The notes below the pieces were generated by a model that was not told where the DNA came from, did no database searches, and was given only the letters and a program-made list of their open reading frames with translations. A program made the translations under genes and the position numbers. A stretch of 64,000 bases of DNA from Clostridiales bacterium. GTDB taxonomy: Bacteria > Bacillota > Clostridia > Christensenellales > Pumilibacteraceae. The DNA is taken from assembly GCA_014799665.1 (NCBI GenBank), contig JAAVHP010000012.1, forward strand, positions 310,001 to 374,000. The letters run 5' to 3'. Below, one piece after another: positions 42,050 through 51,842 of the stretch (position 1 is its first letter; each line of letters opens with the position of its first letter).

Positions 42050-45000
42050 ATGAAAAAACTGCGTTTGATTTTTATATTCTTGTTCATAACGGTTGCGGCG
42101 CTGTTCGCAGTCGGGTGTTCGACGGCGGAGTATGCCGGCGGACATTCTGCGCCGCCCGTAAACCGAAACGAGGTAATGCCCATAGAGCGTAACCGTTTGA
42201 GCCTTGCCTTAGGCATGGAGATCGATGAGTTTGACGTTATCGAAAAATCGGGCTGCCGCATTATCGATTCGAACGGCAAGGAGATAATCGCAAACGCACA
42301 AACGCTCACCGACGGCACTTTTACTTACGATCATTTCGAGCTTGACACGGTCGGCTTAAACAAATACATAAAAATCACTTACGGCGATACGTCGAACTAT
42401 ATCTTTTACGACGTTTACGATTACACCGTTAATTTCTTTACCGACGAAAACAGCGACGAGCCGTGGAAGACCGTTCGCGCATCCGCGCAGCTTAACGACG
42501 AGCTGTGGCTTTCCGTGTGGGTGGATATCAACGAATACAACTATTCGACAGACGAGCTCGCGCGCGAAGCCGATCCTGACGGGGCGAAGCTTTTTAAGGG
42601 TTGGTTCGACTACGGCGACAATGCGGCGACGGGGTATTACGTGCTTCAACCGCCCGCAACCGGCACCGAGCGCGTGCTCAACCTCTACGCCCACTATATG
42701 GACGAGGACGAGTTTAAAAATTACGATATAACCTACGACGGCAGCGGTCGGCGTGTTTTCAATAAATACATCGGCGAAAAGACCGACACGGTCGTCATAC
42801 CGGAGGGCGTTACATATATCGACCTTAACACGCTTTTCGGTGATGGTTTCAACTTCGAGAACCTGCATATTCCGGCTTCCGCACAGATCGACGTGCCCGT
42901 TTCGAATGCTATCTACACACTGGGGCTTAAAGATATAACGGTAGATAAAGGCAGTTATTACTTCTCGTCGTATAACGGCGCGCTGTATTCCGACGATTAC
43001 GAAATCCTTTATCTTATGCCCGCAAGTTGCGAGAACACGCAGTTCCATGACGCAATAACGGAATTGGGCAGTTATTCGTGCGCATACTGGCAGGTGAGCG
43101 AGGTGACGATCCCCAAGGGCTTAACCCATCTCGACCATTACTGCTTTGCATATTCTCAGCTGTCTAAAATAAACGGCATGATCAATGTTTCTACGATCAT
43201 GTCGGGAGTTTTTTATAAAACGAAGATATCCTCGATAGATGACGGTACGGCGCAATACACAGTGCTCGATAACGGGCAAATGATATTGAGTTACGTATAC
43301 GGCAAGCCGACCGAGTATACGGTAGCTAGCGGCACTGTCGCGATCGTGGGCGACGCGTTCAATAAACACAGTCAGCTTAAATCGATAACGTTCCCCGATG
43401 GTTTGGAAAGCATAGGCAGCTCGGCGTTCTCCGAATGTACGGCGTTGGAGAGCGTGCAGTTCCCGTCGTCCCTCAAACACATGGGTAGTCACGTTTTTTA
43501 CGGTTGCAGGTCGTTAAAGACCGTTTCGGATATACCCGATTTGACTTTTACCGACGACGACGGCGACGTATACTCTCACGCTCTGCCTGCGTATATTTTC
43601 TACGGCTGTTCAAGCCTAACGGAAATCAAGCTTCCTGACGGCTTGCGGATGATGATGTCGTACGCCTTGCGCGGCTGTTCCAATATAACCGAGATAGAAA
43701 TTCCCGAAACCGTTTATTACTTCGGGCACGGGGTGTTCTACAACACGGGAATTACTAGCATAGACCTGCCTGCAGGGCTACGTTACGTCGGTCAAAGCTG
43801 TTTTTACGGAAGCAAACTTGAATCGATAGATTTGTCCGTTTGTACTTCGCTCACGGCCTTATCTAATTATTGTTTCGCTTATACAAAACTCGAAGAATTA
43901 ACGATCCCCGCTTGGATAACGGATATCCCGAGACAGTGTTTTGCTTATATTTCTACGCTTAAAGAATTGGATTTGGGTAGTGTGGTAAGCCTCGATTACG
44001 GCGCATTCTATCAGTCCTCGCTTGCCGATATAGGTTGGGGCGACAGCATTCAGTCGATCGGCGAGCTTTCGTTCGGCGGTACGACTACGCTCACGAGTAT
44101 CGTTATTCCCGATACCGTGACTTCTATCGCTTACCGTGCGTTTGGTTCATGTTCTAAAATTAGGAGTATTACACTGGGAAAGAGTGTAAGGACGCTCGGT
44201 AATTATACCTATCTCGACGACGGTGTGACCTTCGATAAAGGCAATCCTGCTTTTTTTGGATTGCAGAATTTAAGAACGATATCGGTATCAGAGGATAATC
44301 CGTACTTTAAAGTAGTGGACGGCGTGCTCTACGGCAGAAGCATTTGCGGTATCGATTACGGCGAAAACGGCGTGCTTTACTACGTGCCGCCTTATTACGG
44401 TGAAGCGGAAATTATTTTGCCCGATAGCGTAAAGATCATCATTCCGTATGCGTTTATGTACCAAAAATCTATAAGCGAAGTGAATACGAACGACGGCTTG
44501 CTTAATATAGGTAAGGCTGCGTTTTATGCGTCTACGTCGTTGACGACGCTTAATCTTTCAAAATCGGTAAATAATATCGGTGCAAATATATTTTACAGTT
44601 GTCGTAAGGTAAATACGTTTACCGTTGCAGAGGGTAATGAGAAATACTCGACGGACGGTAACCTCGTTTACGCCGGCGATACGCTAGTAATGTATCTCGC
44701 TTTTTCGCCGAACGTTGTTATTCGCGACGGTATAACTGCTATCGCAGACGCGGTATTTATGGGTAATACCGTAATAGAGAGCATCGTCATACCCGACAGT
44801 GTAATATCGATAGGGTACAAAACCTTCGACGGCTGCTCGGCTCTTACGAGCATAAAAATAGGCAAGGGCTTGGAAAATATAGACGATTGGTCGTTCGGCG
44901 CGTTGAAGTCGCTCGAAACGATCACTGTCAGCGACGATAACGAAAATTTCAAAACGCAGGATAATATCCTTTACAGTAAGGACGGAAGAAAGCTTATTCT

Positions 45001-45580
45001 GTCCGCCGCCAAAAACGTAATGACCGAGCTTAAACTCGAAAGCGGCGTTACCGAGATAGGCGATTGGGCGTTTGCTTATAATACCACTCTTACAAGCGTG
45101 CGCCTCCCCGTCGGGATAAGAAGTATAGGCAATTACGCATTTTACGAATGCCGAGCTCTTACCGAATTCTACGGGTCGGAGGCTTTACTGTCGATAGGCG
45201 AAAGAGCGTTCTCGTTCGAGCCCGCGCCAACGGATGCGTCAAACGACGCAAAAAAGCAACTTTGCAATACTCTTAAAACGGTTATGCTTTACGGTAGTGT
45301 AGAAAATATCGGCGCCAGCGCATTTTACGGACAGTTCGGTTTGGAAAATCTTTATCTAAAAATGACGCTTGCGCAGTATAACGATATGCTGGCGGGCTGT
45401 GGTACCAATATAGGCTTCCTTACGCGCGGTTGTACGATAGGGTCTACCAACGAGTATACCGTCAACGACGGCAAGGGTGTTATTCGTGCGCTGTACAGCG
45501 AAACCAAGCCTACGATTACTTACGACGGCTATGAAATGTTCTACCTCGACGGCGACGAGCCGAAGATGTGGGAGTTATAA
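42050..45580 (+). CDS. Giant BspA-type leucine-rich-repeat lipoprotein
   Basis: 1176 residues. The signal peptide ends in a lipobox LFAVGC, so the protein is probably lipid-anchored outside the cell. From about residue 220 to 1140 there are some thirty BspA/LRR_5 repeats of the form 'I...AF..C..L..I.LP.....IG..AF'. Several FKVVDGVLYG-type inserts mark separate repeat blocks. The start is the ATG at 42050, followed by MKKLRL. Such proteins are adhesins or surface interaction proteins. It follows the kinase after 17 bp and may be in the same unit. The two SGNH proteins of the polysaccharide locus carry the same type of repeat. Confidence 0.88.
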   Translation: MKKLRLIFIFLFITVAALFAVGCSTAEYAGGHSAPPVNRNEVMPIERNRLSLALGMEIDEFDVIEKSGCRIIDSNGKEIIANAQTLTDGTFTYDHFELDTVGLNKYIKITYGDTSNYIFYDVYDYTVNFFTDENSDEPWKTVRASAQLNDELWLSVWVDINEYNYSTDELAREADPDGAKLFKGWFDYGDNAATGYYVLQPPATGTERVLNLYAHYMDEDEFKNYDITYDGSGRRVFNKYIGEKTDTVVIPEGVTYIDLNTLFGDGFNFENLHIPASAQIDVPVSNAIYTLGLKDITVDKGSYYFSSYNGALYSDDYEILYLMPASCENTQFHDAITELGSYSCAYWQVSEVTIPKGLTHLDHYCFAYSQLSKINGMINVSTIMSGVFYKTKISSIDDGTAQYTVLDNGQMILSYVYGKPTEYTVASGTVAIVGDAFNKHSQLKSITFPDGLESIGSSAFSECTALESVQFPSSLKHMGSHVFYGCRSLKTVSDIPDLTFTDDDGDVYSHALPAYIFYGCSSLTEIKLPDGLRMMMSYALRGCSNITEIEIPETVYYFGHGVFYNTGITSIDLPAGLRYVGQSCFYGSKLESIDLSVCTSLTALSNYCFAYTKLEELTIPAWITDIPRQCFAYISTLKELDLGSVVSLDYGAFYQSSLADIGWGDSIQSIGELSFGGTTTLTSIVIPDTVTSIAYRAFGSCSKIRSITLGKSVRTLGNYTYLDDGVTFDKGNPAFFGLQNLRTISVSEDNPYFKVVDGVLYGRSICGIDYGENGVLYYVPPYYGEAEIILPDSVKIIIPYAFMYQKSISEVNTNDGLLNIGKAAFYASTSLTTLNLSKSVNNIGANIFYSCRKVNTFTVAEGNEKYSTDGNLVYAGDTLVMYLAFSPNVVIRDGITAIADAVFMGNTVIESIVIPDSVISIGYKTFDGCSALTSIKIGKGLENIDDWSFGALKSLETITVSDDNENFKTQDNILYSKDGRKLILSAAKNVMTELKLESGVTEIGDWAFAYNTTLTSVRLPVGIRSIGNYAFYECRALTEFYGSEALLSIGERAFSFEPAPTDASNDAKKQLCNTLKTVMLYGSVENIGASAFYGQFGLENLYLKMTLAQYNDMLAGCGTNIGFLTRGCTIGSTNEYTVNDGKGVIRALYSETKPTITYDGYEMFYLDGDEPKMWEL

Positions 45581-45635
45581 ATAAAGCGGTGCGCCCGCTA
45601 TAAAAACCAAGTTTGTACTACAGGAGGAGATCGTT

Positions 45636-46574
45636 ATGATCATCGAAAAATCCGCTGAGATTATAGAAAAGATCGGTAAGGTAATTATCGGTAAGGACGA
45701 CGTTATAAGAAAGGTTCTTATGGCTGTCTACGCCAAGGGTAATATCTTGCTCGAAGACGCGCCCGGTGTTGGCAAGACCACGCTTGCGTTGGCGTTTGCC
45801 AAGGCGCTCGGTCTGGACTTTAAGCGTATGCAGTTCACGCCCGACACCATGCCGAGCGATATAACCGGCTTTACCGTTTACAACAAGGAAACGGGCGCGT
45901 TCGATTACAAGAAGGGCGCGATCGTCTGCAACCTGTTTATGGGCGACGAAATCAACCGCGCTTCGGCTAAAACGCAGTCCGCGCTTTTGGAAGCGATGGA
46001 AGAAAACTCGGTCACGGTCGACGGCGTTACTCACGTTCTGCCCGACCCGTTTATTTGTATCGCAACGCAAAACCCGACGGGCTCGGCGGGTACTCAGCCG
46101 CTGCCCGATTCGCAGCTCGACCGCTTTATGGTCAAGCTCTCGATAGGGTATCCCGGCGTGGATGAGCAGGTGGAAATTCTGCGCCGTCACAATACGAGCG
46201 AGCCTATCGACGATCTTAAACCCGTCACCGATCGCGACAGTATTAAGGAGATACAGAACTTCCTCGGCTCGATCACCGTGTCGGATGAAATTCTCAATTA
46301 TATGGTAAGCCTTTGCGAAAGCACGCGCAACCATCCGCTTATCGACCTCGGCGTATCGCCGCGTGGTCTTTTGGCGTTGTCGCGCATGGTCCGCGCTTCG
46401 GCAATACTGAACGGGCGCGATTTCGTCGTTCCCCGCGACGTAAAGGACGTTTTCGCAGACGTTTGCTCGCACCGTATTATTCTTCGCCCGCGCGCCAAGC
46501 TCGAAGGCTATACCCAGCGTGCCGTTTGCGAGGACGTAATTGCAAACACGGTAGAGCCCACGCTCGGCAAATAA
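45636..46574 (+). CDS. MoxR-family AAA ATPase
   Basis: 312 residues. Walker A is EDAPGVGKTT, Walker B is FMGDEINRA, and QNPTGSAGTQPLPDSQLDRF is the MoxR sensor region. MoxR ATPases act as chaperones with DUF58 partners; both a DUF58 gene and a transglutaminase-like membrane protein follow in the same operon. A strong Shine-Dalgarno (CAGGAGGAG) precedes the ATG. Confidence 0.95.
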   Translation: MIIEKSAEIIEKIGKVIIGKDDVIRKVLMAVYAKGNILLEDAPGVGKTTLALAFAKALGLDFKRMQFTPDTMPSDITGFTVYNKETGAFDYKKGAIVCNLFMGDEINRASAKTQSALLEAMEENSVTVDGVTHVLPDPFICIATQNPTGSAGTQPLPDSQLDRFMVKLSIGYPGVDEQVEILRRHNTSEPIDDLKPVTDRDSIKEIQNFLGSITVSDEILNYMVSLCESTRNHPLIDLGVSPRGLLALSRMVRASAILNGRDFVVPRDVKDVFADVCSHRIILRPRAKLEGYTQRAVCEDVIANTVEPTLGK

Positions 46575-46599
46575 CTGAGGGAAGCGGAAGAACAGGTCT

Positions 46600-47754
46600 A
46601 TGTTGGCAAAGAGGATCGCATACGCATTAATGGTGCTAGCGTCGGTCGTGACGCTCATTATAACAGACAGCGGTATCGCGCTGTTTATTTGCGTGTTCCT
46701 TGTTTGTTTGCCGTTCGTATCGCTTCTCACGCTTAGCCTTGCCAAAAGAAAGGTCAAATTCTCTTGTAAGGTAAATCAGTCGTGCATACGCGGCAACACG
46801 CTTCGTCTTACGGTAAAGGTGGGCGTTACTCCGCGCTTTTTCGTGGGTACGGCGGAAGTCGTCGCCGAGATAGAGAACGCCACGTTCAATAAGAAAGAGT
46901 ATAAAAACTTCGTGTTCAAGGATTTGTCGTTCGCGCCGCACGACTACGATTACGTAAGCGCCAATTCCGGCAAGATAGTCGTCAGGTTCGTCAGCATTAA
47001 GCTTATCGATATTTTCGGCGTGGTCAAGCGCACGGTCAAGTGCTACGAGATCGCCGAGAGCATGGTATCGCCCATATTGTTCGACAACCTGCAAATGGAA
47101 CTCGGCGTAAACAAGAACGAGTCGGTCTACGGCGAAAACGTTTTGCCGCAAAAGGGACACGACATTACCGAAATTTATAATATCCGCGACTATCAAGCGG
47201 GCGACAGTCTGTCATCCGTGCACTGGAAGCTGTCAGGCAAGTTCGATGCGCTCAAAACCAAGGACTTCGGCAGTACCGACGACCGTAATCTTTTGGTGCT
47301 CGTCGATATGAGCCGCAAAAAGTTCGACGACGAAGCCACCGACGATATGCTCAACTCGGTGCTCGACGCGGCAGTTTCCGTATCCAACGCGATGATCATG
47401 CACGGCTACGCGCACACCGTCGGCTGGTTCGACAAGGGCTTGTTTGGCAGTAGCGACGTAAACGACGCCGATTCGTTCGTGCAAATGGTGGATAAGCTTA
47501 TGAGTATCAAGGTAGACGAGGGCAATGCCGAAAGCTTGTTCTACCTTACGCGCGTGCCGTCGTGTTCGGTGTTTACTAAGATAATTTACGTCACGACCGC
47601 CGTCAATACCGACGAGCTTAAACAGAGCGTCAACTGCGACATTACGTCCATCGTAGTAGGCAATGGGTTCGGCGAAGTGGATAACGGCGCATACAAGATA
47701 ATCAACGTGCCTTACGATAGGATAGCGACGGCGCTCGCTACCTGCGTGCTTTGA
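46600..47754 (+). CDS. DUF58 protein
   Basis: 384 residues, two N-terminal membrane helices (5-45), then a beta-rich domain and the DUF58 signature IRDYQAGDSLSSVHWKLSGK. A von Willebrand A-like fold follows, with LLVLVDMSRKK in place of a full MIDAS motif. It is the usual partner of MoxR ATPases and lies 25 bp after that gene. Role unknown; envelope maturation has been suggested for the family. Confidence 0.92.
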   Translation: MLAKRIAYALMVLASVVTLIITDSGIALFICVFLVCLPFVSLLTLSLAKRKVKFSCKVNQSCIRGNTLRLTVKVGVTPRFFVGTAEVVAEIENATFNKKEYKNFVFKDLSFAPHDYDYVSANSGKIVVRFVSIKLIDIFGVVKRTVKCYEIAESMVSPILFDNLQMELGVNKNESVYGENVLPQKGHDITEIYNIRDYQAGDSLSSVHWKLSGKFDALKTKDFGSTDDRNLLVLVDMSRKKFDDEATDDMLNSVLDAAVSVSNAMIMHGYAHTVGWFDKGLFGSSDVNDADSFVQMVDKLMSIKVDEGNAESLFYLTRVPSCSVFTKIIYVTTAVNTDELKQSVNCDITSIVVGNGFGEVDNGAYKIINVPYDRIATALATCVL

Positions 47755-47766
47755 TTCGGTTTATTT

Positions 47767-50031
47767 ATGGCAAAAAAAGAGCTCAAAAACGTAATAATGA
47801 AATCCGAAGCCGATAACGGCACGCGGATTTTCGGTATAACGGTCGGCGCGTTTGCGTTCGCTGCGTTGTACCTTATTATCGTTTCGTCGTTTGCGTTCAA
47901 CGGCATTTATTATGCCGCGGGGCTTTTAGGCGTTGCTTTTATAGTTGTCATCTTGGTTTTCGAGCGGAAAAAGTACGTTAAGTGGATAGCTTTGGGCGTT
48001 GTCTTGCTGTATACGTTGCTGTGCATAGCAGTCGATTTTCAGACCTTTTCAGATAGCGTCAGGCTGTTTGCCAACACTATCAATTTGCGCGTCAACGAAA
48101 ATCTGCATTCCGGTCGTGAATTATTCGCCGTGTCGAATAGCGGCGTTGCGGTGCAATTTCTGTTCCCGTCGGTATTGTCGGTATGGATCGCCGTAGTAGT
48201 ATGGCTGTCGCTCAAAAAGATTTTCGTGCACGTCTTGATCGCGTTTATCATGCTCATAGCGTTTATTATGGGCGGCGTGTACCCGTCGGTGTACGCAGTC
48301 GCGCTGTTAATCGTGGCGTGGCTGGGGCTGCTTGCCGTAGACCGCGGGCTTAATTTCGAGGCGTCGTTTATTTGCTTGGGCAGCTGTATAGTAGTTTTGG
48401 CTATCCTGTTGCCGTGCGTGTTCTATAACGGCAGTTCGTTCATATCGGGCATTAATAACGGTATTTCTACCGCGGTCGAGACTATGATTTTCGGCGACGA
48501 CAGCCTGACCGAGGGCGAGCTTTTTAAGAGCGGCGAGCTCCACGCAGGCGAGACCGAAAGGCTGTTGGTGACCGTTTCCGATCAAACGCCCGAGCTCTAT
48601 CTCAAAGGCTTCGTCGGCAGCGATCTCGTGAACGGCAAGTGGGAAGAAACGGACAAGAACGTCTACGTGCAGAACGGTTACCAGGGTTTGCTCGATTACG
48701 TGAGCGAGGACGATAATATCCCGCTCATGCAGTATGCGCGGTACTCGTCGCTGTCCGGCAGTACGGATAGGTACAAGGTAAGCGTCGATAATTTGGGCGC
48801 CGATAAAAAATATATCTATATGCCGTACACTGCAACGGAAAGCAGCAACGGCAATGCGTACTACGACCTTAACCTTCGCGACGGAACGAGCCCTGCGGGA
48901 AATTACGAGTTTGTTATTTTCGACGACGATCGGTTCAGCGAGCGCGTTACCCAAGCCGATTGGGTGACGAACAGCGAGGCGGTGCGCACGCAGGCTATGA
49001 TAGACTACTTGCGGCACGAGAGCGCGTACAGAGCGTTTGTGTACGATACCTATTGCGGCGTGGACGAAGCGACGGCTCTTCTTGCGCGCGAGCGGCTCGG
49101 CGAAACGACTAAATCTATTAATACCGCCACGCAACTCATACGCGCGTATTTCTTGGCGAACTATAACGTTACCGACGAGGTAGACGGCATTACGCAGGAT
49201 TTTGTTACGGAGTTTCTCGATAATACTATTGTAAATGCCAATGCGCCGTACTTCGCTTCGGCTGCGGTGTATATGTACCGCGCGCTCGGGTTTGCCGCGC
49301 GCTATGCCGAGGGATATTACGTCAATGTTATCGTAGAGACCGAGGACGGCGAGGTTTCGGACGAGTACACGCTGACCCTGACGGACGCCGACGCGCACGC
49401 GTGGGTAGAGGTGTATTTCGACGGGATCGGGTGGCTGCCGATAGAGGTCACGCCCGGATACTTCACCGAGCAGATGCACGACTCTACCGTCGAGCCCGAG
49501 CATCCGGATACACCCGCGAATAGCAATGCGCCCAAGGATCCCGACGAGGACGAGGAAAAGCCCGGCACGGAAATAGAAAACCCGCCCGTGATCGAGAACC
49601 CGCCCGCGCCCGAGGTCGTTGTAGACAGGCTGTATACAGCGCTTAAAGCTTTATTGCCGATAGCTGTCGTGCTTTTGGTAATCGCGCTTGTCGTTTTCGT
49701 ATTTGTTGCGCGGCGCAGGTTCGTTTTGCATAAAAGGAATAAGGCGCTGGCTGCGGTGGGAACGCCGTTCGGCAGGGCGGCGTATAAAATCGTCAAGCAC
49801 GATGCGGGCTCGTGCGACGCGGCTGAGCTCGAAAAGCTGGGCGTGCCTAAGCGCAGGACCGAACGGTTTATCGAGATCTTGGAAAAGAGCGTTTACGGTA
49901 ATCGCGAGCTGTCGGTCAATGAGCACAACTTCGTTATAAACTTTATAACGGACGTCGCCGACCGCGTGTGCTCGAACGGCAACGCGCTCAAAGGCTTGTA
50001 CTGCAAGTATATCCGTTGCGTTGGTATCTGA
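47767..50031 (+). CDS. TgpA-like membrane protein with inactive transglutaminase domain
   Basis: 754 residues. About six N-terminal membrane helices (to residue 225) are followed by an external region and a transglutaminase-like domain at about 430-575. A proline-rich linker, one more helix (about 625-648) and a cytoplasmic C-terminus follow. The family motif 'C..FA......RA.G.PAR' appears as APYFASAAVYMYRALGFAAR, so the catalytic Cys position is Ala493. The His is kept (DAHAWVEVYF), but the Asp position is Glu in IEVTPGY. Catalysis is unlikely. Third gene of the MoxR-DUF58 operon. Confidence 0.88.
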   Translation: MAKKELKNVIMKSEADNGTRIFGITVGAFAFAALYLIIVSSFAFNGIYYAAGLLGVAFIVVILVFERKKYVKWIALGVVLLYTLLCIAVDFQTFSDSVRLFANTINLRVNENLHSGRELFAVSNSGVAVQFLFPSVLSVWIAVVVWLSLKKIFVHVLIAFIMLIAFIMGGVYPSVYAVALLIVAWLGLLAVDRGLNFEASFICLGSCIVVLAILLPCVFYNGSSFISGINNGISTAVETMIFGDDSLTEGELFKSGELHAGETERLLVTVSDQTPELYLKGFVGSDLVNGKWEETDKNVYVQNGYQGLLDYVSEDDNIPLMQYARYSSLSGSTDRYKVSVDNLGADKKYIYMPYTATESSNGNAYYDLNLRDGTSPAGNYEFVIFDDDRFSERVTQADWVTNSEAVRTQAMIDYLRHESAYRAFVYDTYCGVDEATALLARERLGETTKSINTATQLIRAYFLANYNVTDEVDGITQDFVTEFLDNTIVNANAPYFASAAVYMYRALGFAARYAEGYYVNVIVETEDGEVSDEYTLTLTDADAHAWVEVYFDGIGWLPIEVTPGYFTEQMHDSTVEPEHPDTPANSNAPKDPDEDEEKPGTEIENPPVIENPPAPEVVVDRLYTALKALLPIAVVLLVIALVVFVFVARRRFVLHKRNKALAAVGTPFGRAAYKIVKHDAGSCDAAELEKLGVPKRRTERFIEILEKSVYGNRELSVNEHNFVINFITDVADRVCSNGNALKGLYCKYIRCVGI

Positions 50032-50038
50032 TTTTAGT

Positions 50039-50185
50039 TACTTCTTGTGAACAAGAAGTAACCAAGAAAAGTTACTTTTTTAGGCAAAAAAGTAACCAAA
50101 AAACTTTTAATTTCGTGTATTTACTCGGGTGATTTGTTCTTTATTTCACCCGAGTATTTTCTTGGCGTTATTTATTATTCTCCAT
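50039..50185 (-). repeat. Intergenic structured repeat, copy 4 (inverted)
   Basis: Read on the minus strand it has AAATAACGCCAAGAAAATA, then TACTCGGGTGA facing TCACCCGAGTA (50121-50155, 11-bp perfect stem), ACACGAAATTAAAAG, and two tail hairpins, including GTTACTTCTTG/CAAGAAGTAAC. On the plus strand the 11-bp stem is followed by TTTTC and may terminate the MoxR operon. Confidence 0.65.
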
Positions 50186-50226
50186 CACTGTGATTTTTTG
50201 CCATTTAAAAACATCTTTTATTTTAC

Positions 50227-50255
50227 TTCTATTCTGTATTGTTACGACATACGAT
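50227..50255 (+). promoter_or_regulatory. Candidate sigma-E promoter of spoIVA
   Basis: TTCTATT (50227-50233) and CATACGAT (50248-50255), 14 bp apart. The -10 is close to the sigma-E consensus CATACAnT; the -35 matches five of seven. spoIVA is sigma-E-dependent in Bacillus subtilis. Confidence 0.5.
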
Positions 50256-50337
50256 AAATCGTAATCAAAGCCGTGGCATAATCGGTCACTCGGCAACATA
50301 TAAGTAAAATAATCAAGTTTAGCCCGATGGAGGTAAC

Positions 50338-51813
50338 ATGGAAGAATACGACGTTTACAAAGATATTTCGGAGCGGACGGGCGGCGATATTTATATCGGC
50401 GTCGTAGGTCCCGTCCGCTCGGGCAAATCGACGTTCATAACCAATTTTATGAACGCGTTTGTCATTCCGTCCGCGAGCGGATACGAGCTAGAACGAATGC
50501 GCGACGAGCTGCCGCAGTCCGCAGAAGGCAAGGCTGTTATGACCACACAGCCCAAGTTCGTGCCGAGCGAAGCTGTTTCCGTCACGCTCAACGACACCGC
50601 CAAGATCAACGTGCGGCTTGTCGATTGCGTCGGCTATCTCGTAGACGGCGCGACGGGGCATAAGGACGGCGACGGCGCGCGCATGGTCAAAACCCCGTGG
50701 CAGGACGCGCCCATACCGTTCGAGCGTGCGGCGGAGATAGGCACGCGCAAGGTGATTGCCGATCATTCCACGATAGGCGTCGTAATGACGACCGACGGCT
50801 CGATCAAGACCGAGCTGCCGCGCGAAGCGTACGTAGCCGCCGAGGAGCGCACGGTGAACGAGCTCAAAGAGCTTGGTAAGCCGTTTATAATCGTACTCAA
50901 TTCGTCGGTGCCGTCGTCGCCCGAGACCAAAAAGCTCGCCAAGGCATTGTCCGATAAGTACGGTAACGCCGTTATCGCGCTCAATGTGCAAAAGCTCGAT
51001 AAGGGCGACGTAGTTAAACTGTTCGAGACTGTTCTGTACGAGTTCCCGCTCCGCGACGTGTATATCCAGACCGCTAACTGGATCCGCGCGCTCGACGCCG
51101 CCAATCCCATAGTGACCGAGCTTGTCGAGAAGTCGATGGGCATTGCCGTCGCCAAGAATAAAATGCGCGACTGCAATACCGAGGTCGAGCTCGGCGAAAG
51201 CGAGTTCTTCGACGGTATCGAGCTCAAAACGGTCGAGCTCGACAAGGGCAGAGCGGTGTACGCCGTCAAGGAAAAAGACGGGTTGTTCTACCGCGCGCTC
51301 AAAGAGGAGTGCGGCGTGGATATCGCCGACGAGTTCGATCTTATGGCGCAGATAGGCGATTTGGTCAAAGCCAAGCGTTCGTTCGACAAGCTGTCGTCCG
51401 CGCTCGCCGAGGTCGCCGAGAACGGCTATGGCGTAGTTACGCCCACTATGGACGAAATGACGCTGCAAGAGCCGCAAATATTCAAGCAGGGCTCGCGGTT
51501 CGGCGTAAAGCTCAAAGCGTCCGCGCCCAGCCTGCACATAATGCGCGTCGATATCGAAACAGAGATTTCGCCCGTCGTCGGCACCGAACAGCAGAGCGAG
51601 GAGCTTGTCAACTATCTTCTGTCCGAGTTCGAGCAAAACCCGAAGGGTATTTGGCAAACCAATATGTTCGGCAAATCGCTCGAAAGCCTTGTCAACGAGG
51701 GGCTTAACAACAAGGTCATGGCAATGCCCGCCGAAACGCAAAAGAAGATGCGCAAAACTCTCTCGCGCATAATTAACGAGGGCAGGGGCGGCATCATCTG
51801 CATACTTCTGTAA
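50338..51813 (+). CDS. spoIVA: Stage IV sporulation protein A (spore coat morphogenetic ATPase)
   Basis: Cytoskeletal ATPase that polymerises on the outer forespore membrane as the basement layer of the coat. 491 residues, the family length. GGDIYIGVVGPVRSGKSTF holds Walker A (24-31). VDCVGYLVDGATGHKDG and DHSTIGVVMTTDGSI are specific to SpoIVA. The hydrophobic C-terminus ends IICILL, as needed for anchoring through SpoVM. The start has GATGGAGG upstream. Confirms that the organism sporulates or descends from spore formers. Confidence 0.97.
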   Translation: MEEYDVYKDISERTGGDIYIGVVGPVRSGKSTFITNFMNAFVIPSASGYELERMRDELPQSAEGKAVMTTQPKFVPSEAVSVTLNDTAKINVRLVDCVGYLVDGATGHKDGDGARMVKTPWQDAPIPFERAAEIGTRKVIADHSTIGVVMTTDGSIKTELPREAYVAAEERTVNELKELGKPFIIVLNSSVPSSPETKKLAKALSDKYGNAVIALNVQKLDKGDVVKLFETVLYEFPLRDVYIQTANWIRALDAANPIVTELVEKSMGIAVAKNKMRDCNTEVELGESEFFDGIELKTVELDKGRAVYAVKEKDGLFYRALKEECGVDIADEFDLMAQIGDLVKAKRSFDKLSSALAEVAENGYGVVTPTMDEMTLQEPQIFKQGSRFGVKLKASAPSLHIMRVDIETEISPVVGTEQQSEELVNYLLSEFEQNPKGIWQTNMFGKSLESLVNEGLNNKVMAMPAETQKKMRKTLSRIINEGRGGIICILL

Positions 51814-51842
51814 AATTCAGCCGTACAACGATTTCTTTTCAA

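Noticed and set aside
50121..50155. An isolated terminator unrelated to repeats
   Set aside because: It may act as a terminator, but flanking bases match the intergenic repeat in inverted orientation, so it is listed as copy 4.
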